From Pseudosporangium ferrugineum (lineage in GTDB: Bacteria; Actinomycetota; Actinomycetes; Mycobacteriales; Micromonosporaceae), in the NCBI RefSeq assembly GCF_003002065.1, contig NZ_PVZG01000034.1, positions 1 to 45,338 on the forward strand: a DNA stretch of 45,338 nucleotides. The letters run 5' to 3'. Below are positions 37,247 through 45,338 of this stretch, piece by piece; position 1 is the stretch's first letter; every line of letters starts with the position of its first letter. A program made the translations under genes and the position numbers. Below the pieces are notes generated by a model that ran no database searches, was not told the DNA's origin, and worked only from the letters and a program-made list of their open reading frames with translations.

Positions 37247-39586
37247 ATGACAGAGCAGAAAGCTCTCGGCACCGAAACTCGCACCGCCGTCATCGACAAC
37301 GGATCGTTCGGCACCCGCGAGATCGTCTTCTCCACCGGCCGCCTGGCCAAGCAGGCCGCCGGCTCGGTCATCGTCCAGCTCGGCGAGACCACGGTCCTGT
37401 CGGCCACCACGGCCGGCAAGACGCCCAAGGAGCACTTCGACTTCTTCCCGCTCACGGTGGACGTCGAGGAGCGGATGTACGCCGCCGGCCGCATCCCCGG
37501 CTCGTTCTTCCGCCGCGAGGGCCGCCCGAGCGAGGACGCCATCCTCACCTGCCGCCTGATCGACCGGCCGCTGCGCCCGTCGTTCACCAAGGGCCTGCGC
37601 AACGAGGTCCAGGTCGTCGAGACCGTGCTGGCGCTCGACCCGCAGCACCCGTACGACGTCGTCGCCATGAACGGCGCCTCGATGTCGACGAAGCTCTCCG
37701 GCCTGCCCTTCAGCGGCCCGGTCGGCTCGACCCGCATCGCCCACGTCGAGGGCCAGTGGGTCGCCTTCCCGACCCTCGACGAGCTCGAGCGCGCCACCTT
37801 CGACATGGTGGTCGCCGGCCGGGTCACGGCCGACGGCGACGTCGCGATCATGATGGTCGAGGCCGAGGCCACCCCGCACGCGATCAAGCTGATCCAGGCC
37901 GGCGCCGCCGCGCCGACCGAGGAGGTCGTCGCCAGCGGGCTCGAGGCCGCCAAGCCCGCCATCCGCGAGCTGTGCCGCGCGCAGAGCGAGCTGGCCGAGG
38001 TCGCCGCGAAGCCGGTCCAGGACTTCCCGGTCTTCCTCGACTACCAGGACGACGTCTACTCGGCGGTCGTGGAGGCCGTCCGCGAGGAGACCGCCGAGGC
38101 CCTGAAGATCGCCGCCAAGCAGGAGCGCGAGGAGGCCCTCGACCGGGTCAAGGCCAAGGCGCACGAGCTGCTCGACGAGCGGTTCGAGGGCCGGGAGAAG
38201 GAGATCAGCGCGGCGTTCCGCTCGGTCACCAAGTCCGAGGTCCGCCAGCGGGTGCTGCGCGAGCAGGTCCGCATCGACGGCCGCGGCCCGCGCGACATCC
38301 GCCCGCTGACCGCCGAGGTCGGCATCCTCCCGCGGGTGCACGGCTCGGCGCTGTTCGAGCGCGGCGAGACCCAGATCATGGGCGTCACCACGCTGAACAT
38401 GCTGCGCATGGAGCAGGCGCTGGACACCCTCGCGCCCGAGAAGTCCAAGCGCTACATGCACAACTACAACTTCCCGCCGTACTCGACCGGTGAGACCGGC
38501 CGGGTGGGCTCGCCGAAGCGCCGCGAGATCGGCCACGGCGCGCTGGCCGAGCGGGCCCTGGTGCCCGTGCTGCCGTCGCGCGAGGAGTTCCCGTACGCGA
38601 TCCGCCAGGTCTCCGAGGCGCTGGGCTCCAACGGCTCCACCTCGATGGGCTCGGTCTGCGCCTCGACGCTGGCGCTGCTCAGCGCCGGTGTGCCGCTGAA
38701 GGCGCCGGTCGCCGGCATCGCCATGGGCCTCATCTCCGACGAGGTCGACGGCAAGACCCAGTACGTCGCGCTGACCGACATCCTGGGCGCCGAGGACGCG
38801 TTCGGCGACATGGACTTCAAGGTCGCCGGCACCAGCGAGTTCGTCACCGCGCTGCAGCTCGACACCAAGCTCGACGGCATCCCGTCGGACGTGCTCGCGT
38901 CCGCGCTGCAGCAGGCGCACGACGCCCGCGCGACGATCCTGGGCGTCATGGAGCAGGCCATCAACAGCCCTGCCGAGATGTCCGAGTACGCGCCGCGGGT
39001 CACCAGCGTGAAGATCCCGGTCGACAAGATCGGCATGGTCATCGGCCCCAAGGGCCAGACGATCAACGCGATCCAGGACGAGACCGGCGCCGACATCTCC
39101 ATCGAGGACGACGGCACGATCTACGTCGGCGCGACCAACGGCCCGGCGGCCGAGGCGGCGGTGGAGCGGATCAACGCCATCGCCAACCCGACGCTGCCGA
39201 AGGTCGGCGACAAGTTCCTCGGCACGGTGGTGAAGACGGCCGCGTTCGGCGCGTTCATCTCGCTGCTGCCCGGCCGCGACGGCCTGCTGCACATCTCCAA
39301 GGTGGGCGACGGCAAGCGCGTCGAGAAGGTCGAGGACTTCCTCAACGTCGGCGACAAGGTCGAGGTCTCGATCGCGGACATCGACAACCGCGGCAAGATC
39401 TACCTCGACAAGGTCCGCCCCGAGGGCGAGGCCGCCCCCGAGGGCGCCGCGCCGGCCGCGTCGGACAAGCCCCGCGAGGAGCGCGCTCCCCGCGGAGACC
39501 GTGGCGACCGCGGCGGCGAAGGCGGCGGCGAGCCCCGTCGTCGCCGGTCCCGGCCCAGCGGTGACCGCGGCGGCGACCGCGGCTAA
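37247..39586 (+). CDS. pnp: polynucleotide phosphorylase
   Basis: A 779-residue trimeric 3'-5' exoribonuclease/polymerase of RNA turnover. Two RNase PH-like cores (the first with FFRREGRPSEDAILTCRLID, the second with HNYNFPPYSTGETGR) flank a helical linker. A KH domain (VIGPKGQTINAIQDETGADI) and an S1 domain (GTVVKTAAFGAFISLLPGRD) follow. The C-terminus carries an Arg/Gly/Asp-rich tail. ATG 37247 has AAGGAG 11 nt upstream. A hairpin resembling its terminator lies inside the next coding region. Confidence 0.97.
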   Translation: MTEQKALGTETRTAVIDNGSFGTREIVFSTGRLAKQAAGSVIVQLGETTVLSATTAGKTPKEHFDFFPLTVDVEERMYAAGRIPGSFFRREGRPSEDAILTCRLIDRPLRPSFTKGLRNEVQVVETVLALDPQHPYDVVAMNGASMSTKLSGLPFSGPVGSTRIAHVEGQWVAFPTLDELERATFDMVVAGRVTADGDVAIMMVEAEATPHAIKLIQAGAAAPTEEVVASGLEAAKPAIRELCRAQSELAEVAAKPVQDFPVFLDYQDDVYSAVVEAVREETAEALKIAAKQEREEALDRVKAKAHELLDERFEGREKEISAAFRSVTKSEVRQRVLREQVRIDGRGPRDIRPLTAEVGILPRVHGSALFERGETQIMGVTTLNMLRMEQALDTLAPEKSKRYMHNYNFPPYSTGETGRVGSPKRREIGHGALAERALVPVLPSREEFPYAIRQVSEALGSNGSTSMGSVCASTLALLSAGVPLKAPVAGIAMGLISDEVDGKTQYVALTDILGAEDAFGDMDFKVAGTSEFVTALQLDTKLDGIPSDVLASALQQAHDARATILGVMEQAINSPAEMSEYAPRVTSVKIPVDKIGMVIGPKGQTINAIQDETGADISIEDDGTIYVGATNGPAAEAAVERINAIANPTLPKVGDKFLGTVVKTAAFGAFISLLPGRDGLLHISKVGDGKRVEKVEDFLNVGDKVEVSIADIDNRGKIYLDKVRPEGEAAPEGAAPAASDKPREERAPRGDRGDRGGEGGGEPRRRRSRPSGDRGGDRG

Positions 39587-39594
39587 GTCACCAC

Positions 39595-40929
39595 ATGACA
39601 GCGAATGACCGCGGGCCGGCCGAAAGGCCGGCCCGCGTTATCACCAGGACCCTGCACGACGGCGTACGCAGAACCGTCCTGCCCAGCGGTCTGCGCATCA
39701 TCACCGAGGCGATCCCCACCACCCGCAGCGCCTCCCTCGGCGTGTGGGTGGGCGTCGGATCCCGCGACGAGACGCCCGCGCTGTCGGGCGCCTCGCACTT
39801 CCTCGAGCACCTGCTCTTCAAGGGCACCGAGAAGCGGACGGCGCTGGACATCTCCGCGCAGATCGAGGCTGTCGGCGGGGAGACCAACGCCTTCACCACG
39901 AAGGAATACACCTGCTACTACGCGCGGGTGCTCGACGCCGACCTGCCGCTCGCGGTGGACGTGCTCTGCGACGCGGTCGCCAACTCGGTGCTCGACCCGG
40001 CCGACGTGGAGACCGAACGCGGGGTGATCCTCGAAGAGATCGCCATGCACGACGACGAGCCCGGCGACGAGGTGCACGACGTCTTCACCGAGGCGATCTT
40101 CGGCGCGGGCACGGCGCTCGGCCGGCTGATCTCCGGCACCGAGGCGACCATCTCGCCGATGACCCGGAGCCAGATCAACCGCTTCTACCGGACGCGCTAC
40201 AAGGCGCCGCAGATCGTCATCACCGCCGCCGGCAACCTCGACCACGGCAAGGTCGTCCGGCTGATCCGCGCGGCGCTGGCCGGCACCCCGCTCGACACCC
40301 CGGGCGCGCCGGCGGCGGTCCGCGACGGCTCCCGCCGGCACCGGATCAAGCCGCCCACCACTGTGGTCCGCAACCGCGACACCGAGCAGGCGCACCTGGT
40401 GCTCGGCTGCGAGGGCCTCGGCCGCGACGACGAGCGCCGCTTCGCGCAGGGCGTGCTCAACAACGTCCTCGGCGGCGGCATGTCGAGCCGGCTGTTCCAG
40501 GAGATCCGGGAGAAGCGCGGCCTCGCGTACTCGGTCTACTCGTACGGCAGCCAGTACGCCGACGCCGGCGTCTTCGCGGTCTACGCCGGCTGCGCCCCCG
40601 GCAAGGCCGAGGAGGTCCTGGCGCTGATCCGGGCCGAGCTGGCCGTGGTCGCCGCCGAGGGCGTCACCGCCGCCGAGCTGGCCCGGGGCAAGGGCATGGC
40701 CAAGGGCACGTACGTCCTGGGCCTGGAGGACACCGGCTCGCGGATGAGCCGGCTGGCCAAGTCGGAGCTGCTCTACGGCGACCTGATGAGCGTCGACGAG
40801 CTGCTGACCCGGGTCGACGCGGTCACCCTCGACGAGGTCAACGCGCTCGCCGCCGAGCTGCTCACCCGCCCGATGTCACTGGCCGTGGTCGGCCCGTTCG
40901 ACGACGGCGCATTTCCGTCCGCCCGCTAG
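39595..40929 (+). CDS. M16-family zinc peptidase
   Basis: A 444-residue peptidase of the pitrilysin/processing-peptidase class. The inverted zinc motif H68-F-L-E71-H72 and the downstream Glu of TERGVILEEIAMHDD are present; GGGMSSRLFQEIREKRGLAYS is the C-half signature. It follows pnp in most actinobacteria. ATG 39595 lies 8 bp after the pnp stop with a poor ribosome site. The codons for residues 6-15 form a perfect 12-bp hairpin (39610-39637), so the true start is less sure, but no later in-frame ATG or GTG precedes the conserved domain. Substrates in bacteria are poorly known. Confidence 0.9.
   Translation: MTANDRGPAERPARVITRTLHDGVRRTVLPSGLRIITEAIPTTRSASLGVWVGVGSRDETPALSGASHFLEHLLFKGTEKRTALDISAQIEAVGGETNAFTTKEYTCYYARVLDADLPLAVDVLCDAVANSVLDPADVETERGVILEEIAMHDDEPGDEVHDVFTEAIFGAGTALGRLISGTEATISPMTRSQINRFYRTRYKAPQIVITAAGNLDHGKVVRLIRAALAGTPLDTPGAPAAVRDGSRRHRIKPPTTVVRNRDTEQAHLVLGCEGLGRDDERRFAQGVLNNVLGGGMSSRLFQEIREKRGLAYSVYSYGSQYADAGVFAVYAGCAPGKAEEVLALIRAELAVVAAEGVTAAELARGKGMAKGTYVLGLEDTGSRMSRLAKSELLYGDLMSVDELLTRVDAVTLDEVNALAAELLTRPMSLAVVGPFDDGAFPSAR
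39610..39637 (+). terminator. terminator-like hairpin inside the M16 peptidase 5' coding region
   Basis: CGCGGGCCGGCC, a GAAA tetraloop, then the exact complement, followed by TTATC. It looks like the pnp terminator but lies 15 nt inside the next coding region. The tail is short in T, so partial termination is the likeliest effect. Confidence 0.65.
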
Positions 40930-40932
40930 CCT
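40927..40932 (+). promoter_or_regulatory. candidate leaderless -10 box of the PAP2-like gene
   Basis: TAGCCT overlaps the stop codon of the M16 peptidase gene and lies 8 nt before GTG 40941. There is no ribosome site and no clear -35 box. Confidence 0.35.
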
Positions 40933-40940
40933 GGGACGCC

Positions 40941-41903
40941 GTGACCACCCTCAGCCCCCCGCCCGCCGTCGACGAACCGGTCGCGGCCGACCGCCGCAAG
41001 CGCCGCATCGTCGGCATGCTCGTGTGGGCGGCGCTGTTCGCGGCCGGCACGTACGTCATCGGCGTGCCGACCAGCGACCCGCTGATCGCGTTCGGCTGGC
41101 TGTGGCTGGCCACCATCGCGTGGCGCAGCGACCTGCCCTGGCGGCAGCACCTGCTGTTCCTGCGCGACTGGCTGCCGATCTCGCTGCTGCTGGTCGTCTA
41201 CAACGTCTCCCGCGGGTACGCCGACGACCTGTTCGCCCCGCACGTCACCGAGCTGATCCACGCCGACGAGTGGATGTTCGGCTGGTTCACCGGCGGCGAG
41301 GTCCCCACGGTCTGGCTCCAGCAGCACCTGTACCGGCCGGACGCGGTGCAGTGGTGGGAGGTCGCGGTCTCCCTCGTGTACGTGTCGCACTTCCTGGCCG
41401 TACCGACGGTCGGGGTGATCCTCTGGCTGCGCCGGCGCGAGCAGTGGGGGCGGTTCATGCGCCGCTGGTTCACGCTGAGCGTGGCGGGGCTGATCACGTA
41501 CTTCCTGTATCCGGCCGCGCCGCCGTGGTGGGCGTCGCTGCACGGGCAGCTCCCCGAGCACGTCGAGCGCATCTCCACCAACGGGTGGAACGCGATCGGC
41601 CTGCACAGCGCCGGCAACACCCTGAACGCGCTGCAGGTCGAGGCGTCGAATCCGGTCGCGGCCATGCCGTCGCTGCACACCGCGTACGCGATGATGGCCG
41701 TCGCCTTCTTCCTGCCGGTGGTGGCGCGGCGGTGGTGGCCGGTGCTGCTCGCGTACCCGCTGGCGATGACCTTCACGCTGGTGTACTCGGGCGAGCACTA
41801 CGTGATCGACGTGCTGGTCGGGTGGGCGTACGTGGCGGGGGTGTTCGCCCTGGTGGGCGCCGCCGAGCGGTGGTGGCGCAACCGCCGCTCCGGGGTGCAG
41901 TAA
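40941..41903 (+). CDS. PAP2-superfamily membrane phosphatase/transferase
   Basis: A 320-residue membrane protein with about six helices. The PAP2 motifs are visible: MPSLHTAYA (H246) and YSGEHYVIDVLVGW (H286, D290). The layout with YPAAPPWW before them is that of the inositol-phosphorylceramide-synthase-like PAP2_3 group. In actinobacteria such proteins may act on phosphatidylinositol or other lipid phosphates; the substrate is unknown. GTG 40941 is the start. It lies between the M16 peptidase and dapB, with gaps of about 10 bp on both sides. Confidence 0.82.
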   Translation: MTTLSPPPAVDEPVAADRRKRRIVGMLVWAALFAAGTYVIGVPTSDPLIAFGWLWLATIAWRSDLPWRQHLLFLRDWLPISLLLVVYNVSRGYADDLFAPHVTELIHADEWMFGWFTGGEVPTVWLQQHLYRPDAVQWWEVAVSLVYVSHFLAVPTVGVILWLRRREQWGRFMRRWFTLSVAGLITYFLYPAAPPWWASLHGQLPEHVERISTNGWNAIGLHSAGNTLNALQVEASNPVAAMPSLHTAYAMMAVAFFLPVVARRWWPVLLAYPLAMTFTLVYSGEHYVIDVLVGWAYVAGVFALVGAAERWWRNRRSGVQ

Positions 41904-41906
41904 GTT
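41901..41906 (+). promoter_or_regulatory. leaderless -10 box of dapB
   Basis: TAAGTT, whose first three bases are the stop codon of the PAP2-like gene, ends 6 nt before the GTG of dapB at 41913. No ribosome site is present. Confidence 0.45.
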
Positions 41907-41912
41907 GGCGGC

Positions 41913-42665
41913 GTGACTGACGAGCGTGCAACGATCCGGGTCGGCGTCCTCGGCGCCCGCGGCCGCATGGGCCTCGAGGTGTGCAAGGCGGTGCGGGCCG
42001 CCGACGACCTCGACCTGGTGGCGGCGATCGACCAGGGCGACGATCTCGAGGTCGCGGCCGGCGCCGAGGTCCTCGTGGACTTCACCACCCCCGACGCGGT
42101 CATGGCGAACCTGCGCTGGGCGATCGACCGGGGCGTGCACGTCGTCGTCGGCACCAGCGGCTTCAGCGAGCAGCGGCTCGAGCAGGTGCGTTCCTGGCTC
42201 GCGGACAAGCCCGGCACCGGCGTGCTGATCGCCCCCAACTTCGGCATCGGCGCGGTGCTGATGATGCAGTTCGCGGCCCGCGCGGCCCGCTACTTCGAGT
42301 CGGCCGAGATCATCGAGCAGCACCACCCGCGCAAGCTGGACGCGCCGAGCGGCACCGCGACGCACACCGCGCGGCTGATCGGCGCGGCCCGCGCGGAGGC
42401 GGGGCTCGCGGCGATGCCCGACGCCACCAAGGAGGAGATGTCCGGCGCCCGCGGCACCGACATCGACGGGGTGCGGGTCCATGCGGTGCGGGCCGCGGGC
42501 CTGGTCGCCCACCAGGAAGTTCTCTTCGGTACGCAGGGAGAGACGCTCACCATCCGGCACGACAGCCTGGACCGCGTCTCGTTCATGCCCGGTGTGCTGC
42601 TGGCCGTGCGGGCGGTGCCGGAGCGCCCCGGCCTCACCGTCGGCCTCGACCCGCTACTCGACTGA
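41913..42665 (+). CDS. dapB: 4-hydroxy-tetrahydrodipicolinate reductase
   Basis: A 250-residue NAD(P)H-dependent enzyme of the lysine and meso-diaminopimelate pathway, needed for peptidoglycan. It shows the nucleotide-binding GVLGARGRMG, VDFTTPDAV, VVGTSGF, APNFGIGAVLM and the catalytic EQHHPRKLDAPSGTA. Length is standard. It begins at GTG 41913 from a putative leaderless promoter. The end overlaps the convergent debranching-enzyme gene by 12 bp. Confidence 0.96.
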   Translation: MTDERATIRVGVLGARGRMGLEVCKAVRAADDLDLVAAIDQGDDLEVAAGAEVLVDFTTPDAVMANLRWAIDRGVHVVVGTSGFSEQRLEQVRSWLADKPGTGVLIAPNFGIGAVLMMQFAARAARYFESAEIIEQHHPRKLDAPSGTATHTARLIGAARAEAGLAAMPDATKEEMSGARGTDIDGVRVHAVRAAGLVAHQEVLFGTQGETLTIRHDSLDRVSFMPGVLLAVRAVPERPGLTVGLDPLLD

Positions 42666-44624
42666 CAGGGTCGCCGGGAGCCCGGAGATCGTCGCGCCGT
42701 TCGCGTCGGCGGTGACCTCGACGGGTGTTCCGGCGATCACCAGGCCGGTGGCGGTGACCGTACCGAAGGGCAGGCCCGGCAGCGGAGCCAGGCGCACCCG
42801 GCCGCCCGGCACGTCCGGCTCCAGCCCCAGCACCGCCCGCAGCATCAGCACCGCCGCCGCGGCGGACCAGGCCTGCGGGTGGCAGGCCGCCGGATAGGGC
42901 ATCGGCCTGCTCAAGGCCGTACGCGAATCCCCGGAATGCAGCTCGGGAAGCCGGTAGCCGAACGCCTCGGCCGCGGTGAGCAGGCCGTCGATCAGGTGCG
43001 CCGCCCCGGCGCCGAAGCCGGCGCGGGCCATGCCGGCGGCGACGATCGCGGTGTCGTGCGTCCAGACCGAACCGCAGTGGTACGACAAGGGGTGGAAGCC
43101 GCCGTCCTCCGCGGACATCGTGCGCAGGCCGTAGCCGCCGGCCATCGCCTCCGACGTGAGCGCCGCGACGACCGACCGCTCCTCCTCCGCGTCGAGCAGA
43201 CCGGTGCCGAGCAGGTGCCCGATGTTGCTGGTCAGCGAGTCGACCGGGCGCTGATCCCGGTCCAGGGCGAGCGCCGGGTAGCCGCCGTCGGCCCAGAACC
43301 GCTCCCGGAACCGTGCGGCGAGGGCGGCGGCGTACTCCCGCCAGCGGTCGCCGCCCGGCCGGTCGAAGGCGTCGAGCAGCGCGGCCGCGTCGACGGCGGC
43401 CCGGTAGGCATAGCCCTGCACCTCGGCCAGGGCGATCGGCGGCTCGGCCACCCGCCCGTCGCGGAAGCGGATCGCGTCGCCGGAGTCCTTCCAGCCCTGA
43501 TTGGCCAGGCCCTGCCCGCCGGCGTCCCGGTAGGCGAGGAAGCCGTCCTGCGCGGCGAGCCAGCCCAGCGCCGCCTCGAGATGCGGGAGAAGCCCTTCGA
43601 CGCGGCCGGCGGGCAGACCCCAGCGCCACGCGTCGTGCAGCAGGCTGATCCACAGCGGCGTCGCGTCGATCGTCCCGTAGTACGCGGCCGGCAGGCGCAG
43701 CCCAGAACCGGGCAGATGCAGGTCCCGCCGGCGCAGCTCGTGCATGATCTTGCCGGGCGCCTCGCCGGAGACCGGATCGGTGCGGGTGCCCTGCCGGCGG
43801 GCGAGGACCCGCAGCGTGCCGTCCGCCGGGCCGACGCCCAGGGGCAGCAGCATGCGGGCCGCCCAGAGGCTGTCGCGCCCGAAGAGGGTGAGATACCACG
43901 GCACCCCCGCACCCAGGAACGTCTCGCCGTCCAGGGTCAGCCGCAGCGCGCGCAGGTCGTCGAGGGAGCGGGCGACGAGCCGGCCCAGCCGCCGGTCGCC
44001 GGACTCCACGCGGGCCGGGTGCCAGTCGTGGGCGCGGACGGGGGCGTGGACGGCGGCGGAGGGGTCGCTCACGCGTACGGTCACCGTCACGGTCCGGGTC
44101 TCGCCCGCCGCGAGCGTCACCGCCCAGCTCAACCGGGAGCCGTCGGCGCTGCCGTCGTGGGTGACCGACACCGTCGTGCCGTCGCGGCCCCAGGAAAGCG
44201 AGCCGTCCGCCGCCTCCCGGACCGCCGGCGCCGGGCCGGTGCCGCCCGAGCGCACCACCTCCAGCGGGGTGGCGTCGGCCCCCAGATCGAGGGTGACCGC
44301 GCTGGTCACCGGCGTCGCCGCGGCCAGGGTGACGCGCTCCACGGCGACCCCCGGCAGCAGGCTGCGGGTGCGGGTCACCCGCAGCGCCGGCTCCCCGTGA
44401 CCGCGGTCGAGGGCGACGAAATGCGTGGTGCCGGCGCCGTCCGGGGCGTGCCCGATCGGCTCCGGCTCGCGGCCGTCGAGCCGCAGCACCGCCTCGGCCA
44501 GCACCCGCACGTCGGCGTGGAAGACGCCCTGCACCCCGCTCGCCCGGATCTGGCCGTCCGCCCCGCCCAGCGCCGAGGTCGGCGCGGCGAGGGTGACGAC
44601 GAGGTCGTGCAGCAGCGGCTGCAT
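42654..44624 (-). CDS. glycogen debranching / amylo-alpha-1,6-glucosidase-like protein
   Basis: A 656-residue protein. The N-terminal beta-sandwich (about 1-220) matches the bacterial glycogen-debranching N-domain (GVFHADVRVLAEAVLRLDG). The rest is an (alpha/alpha)6 barrel with LFGRDSLWAARMLLPLG, YYGTIDATPLWISLLHDAW, NQGWKDSGDAIRF and GSVWTHDTAIVAAGM. These are the acidic, catalytic-site regions of the family. It probably hydrolyses alpha-1,6 branches or a related glucan or disaccharide; the exact activity is uncertain. The gene follows the GNAT gene by 3 nt and converges on dapB with a 12-bp overlap. Confidence 0.85.
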   Translation of the reverse strand: MQPLLHDLVVTLAAPTSALGGADGQIRASGVQGVFHADVRVLAEAVLRLDGREPEPIGHAPDGAGTTHFVALDRGHGEPALRVTRTRSLLPGVAVERVTLAAATPVTSAVTLDLGADATPLEVVRSGGTGPAPAVREAADGSLSWGRDGTTVSVTHDGSADGSRLSWAVTLAAGETRTVTVTVRVSDPSAAVHAPVRAHDWHPARVESGDRRLGRLVARSLDDLRALRLTLDGETFLGAGVPWYLTLFGRDSLWAARMLLPLGVGPADGTLRVLARRQGTRTDPVSGEAPGKIMHELRRRDLHLPGSGLRLPAAYYGTIDATPLWISLLHDAWRWGLPAGRVEGLLPHLEAALGWLAAQDGFLAYRDAGGQGLANQGWKDSGDAIRFRDGRVAEPPIALAEVQGYAYRAAVDAAALLDAFDRPGGDRWREYAAALAARFRERFWADGGYPALALDRDQRPVDSLTSNIGHLLGTGLLDAEEERSVVAALTSEAMAGGYGLRTMSAEDGGFHPLSYHCGSVWTHDTAIVAAGMARAGFGAGAAHLIDGLLTAAEAFGYRLPELHSGDSRTALSRPMPYPAACHPQAWSAAAAVLMLRAVLGLEPDVPGGRVRLAPLPGLPFGTVTATGLVIAGTPVEVTADANGATISGLPATLSVE

Positions 44625-44627
44625 GAC

Positions 44628-45191
44628 CTAGGGCTGATCGAGGGCGACGTGCAGCCGGAGCTGGTTGACCAGCATGTCGTCGACGTCCAGGGCCCGGGCG
44701 GCGCCGTCGGGCTCCCACCCGGTCGCGCCGAGGAACTTCTTCATCACGTCGTCCGCGTCGTACGCCCAGGCCACCGCGGAGGCGAAGCCGTCCTCGCGCC
44801 ACAGGTCGACGGTCGCGGCCAGCAGCCGGCTGCCGTGCCCCCGCCGGCCCCAGCGCGGCTCGACCAGCACGTCGGTGATCGCCGCGACGGAATCCGGAAG
44901 CGGCGGCTCCTCCGGCGCCAGCGCCTGCTCGTCGGCGGGCCCGGAAGCGGCGAAACCGACCACCGTCTGCGCCGACTCGCTCTGCTCCACGGCGATCAGC
45001 ACCCGGTGCCGCGGCGACGGGGGCGCCTCGATCGCCTCGCTCCAGCCCCGGGCCAGATACGCCTCGTCCAGGTTGGCGAGCACGTGCGCCGGGAACATCC
45101 GCCGGTAGGCGGTGCGCCACGTCGCCAACTGGATGCGCGCGATCTCACCGGCGTCCTCGGGACGGGCCGGACGGACGAAGCCGAGTGCCAT
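44628..45191 (-). CDS. GNAT-family N-acetyltransferase
   Basis: A 187-residue acetyl-CoA-dependent transferase. FVRPARPEDAGEIARIQLATW is the usual N-terminal strand-helix, ITDVLVEPRWGRRGHGSRLL holds the acetyl-CoA pyrophosphate loop (RxxGxGxxLL), and KKFLGATGWEPDG the C-terminal beta-bulge. The substrate is unknown. ATG 45191 lies 7 nt from a TAGGCT box. It is the first gene of a two-gene leftward unit with the debranching-like enzyme. Confidence 0.85.
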   Translation of the reverse strand: MALGFVRPARPEDAGEIARIQLATWRTAYRRMFPAHVLANLDEAYLARGWSEAIEAPPSPRHRVLIAVEQSESAQTVVGFAASGPADEQALAPEEPPLPDSVAAITDVLVEPRWGRRGHGSRLLAATVDLWREDGFASAVAWAYDADDVMKKFLGATGWEPDGAARALDVDDMLVNQLRLHVALDQP

Positions 45192-45198
45192 GCCCGGC

Positions 45199-45204
45199 AG
45201 CCTA
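45199..45204 (-). promoter_or_regulatory. leaderless -10 box of the GNAT gene
   Basis: TAGGCT on the minus strand, 7 nt before the ATG at 45191, with no ribosome binding site between them. Confidence 0.45.
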
Positions 45205-45291
45205 CAGAGGCCGCGGCGGGAGGATTTTTGTCGTACCCGTGGGCTAGACGAGTAGTTCCGATGTCAGGGGTCGATGTCTTGGGTACGAAGG
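45205..45291. other. short intergenic sequence left of an IS-like end
   Basis: Contains a 7-bp inverted repeat CGTACCC (45232-45238) and GGGTACG (45281-45287). It is AT-richer than the average spacer. The boundary of the following element cannot be fixed without its right end. Confidence 0.35.
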
Positions 45292-45338
45292 GAGGGTGTC
45301 CAAGATCGTGTTGTGACGCAAGACCTGGACACCCTCTT
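45292..45338 (+). mobile_element. probable left end of an insertion sequence (truncated by window)
   Basis: GAGGGTGTCCA (45292-45302) is repeated inverted at 45326-45336, spanning a GTG start codon at 45313. The sequence before the GTG looks like a short IS terminal region and the reading frame after it like a transposase N-terminus. The right end and target duplication are outside the window. Confidence 0.45.
45313..45338 (+). CDS. partial transposase-like gene, 5' end only
   Basis: GTG opens a frame reading MTQDLDTL before the window ends. This start resembles the N-termini of actinobacterial IS982-family transposases, which often begin with a T-x-x-LDTL sequence. Eight residues are too few for proof. 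There is no obvious ribosome site, and the start codon lies in the loop of an 11-bp inverted repeat. Confidence 0.4.

Overview
The window comes from a very GC-rich actinobacterium with many GTG starts, GTGA/ATGA stop-start overlaps and putative leaderless promoters. The gene order rimP-nusA-ylxR-infB ... DUF503-rbfA-nrnA-MATE-truB-ribF-rpsO-pnp-M16 peptidase-dapB is the classical actinobacterial translation/RNA block. The gene set and the repeat-laden spacers suggest Micromonosporaceae (Actinoplanes-like), but the genus cannot be fixed from this sequence alone. No rRNA or tRNA gene and no CRISPR array was seen.

Left part (1-13.1 kb), accessory metabolism: a metallo-beta-lactamase-fold hydrolase, a carboxymuconolactone-decarboxylase-like protein, a MarR regulator overlapping an lgt gene, and a MerR-type regulator with a hairpin in its leader. 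A likely amine-catabolism cluster follows: APC permease, glutamine-synthetase-like gamma-glutamyl-amine ligase, aldehyde dehydrogenase, SDR dehydrogenase and two tandem PuuD-like gamma-glutamyl hydrolases. The logic is that of the Puu/gamma-glutamylated amine route, but an SDR sits where a PuuB-type oxidase would be expected, so an amino-alcohol substrate is a reasonable alternative to a polyamine. Spacers here are full of G-rich tandem repeats, and a 100-bp palindrome lies between the ligase and the aldehyde dehydrogenase.

Middle part (13.1-21 kb), signalling and envelope: an HD-domain protein, a 1211-residue protein joining histidine kinase, receiver, SpoIIE-type phosphatase and RsbW-like kinase domains, and a convergent STAS anti-anti-sigma protein. 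Then come methionine aminopeptidase, a VIT-family transporter, a nucleotidyltransferase-like protein, and a ferritin-like/lipoprotein pair.

Right part (21-42.7 kb), core information processing: ribosome maturation (RimP, RbfA), transcription elongation (NusA), initiation (IF2), tRNA modification (TruB), RNA decay (PNPase, NrnA), S15, FAD synthesis (RibF), an M16 peptidase, a PAP2-like membrane protein and lysine/DAP biosynthesis (DapB). An opposite-strand two-component cassette (hybrid kinase plus single-domain receiver) is inserted between truB and ribF. The window closes with a glycogen-debranching-like enzyme, a GNAT acetyltransferase and what looks like the left end of an insertion sequence.
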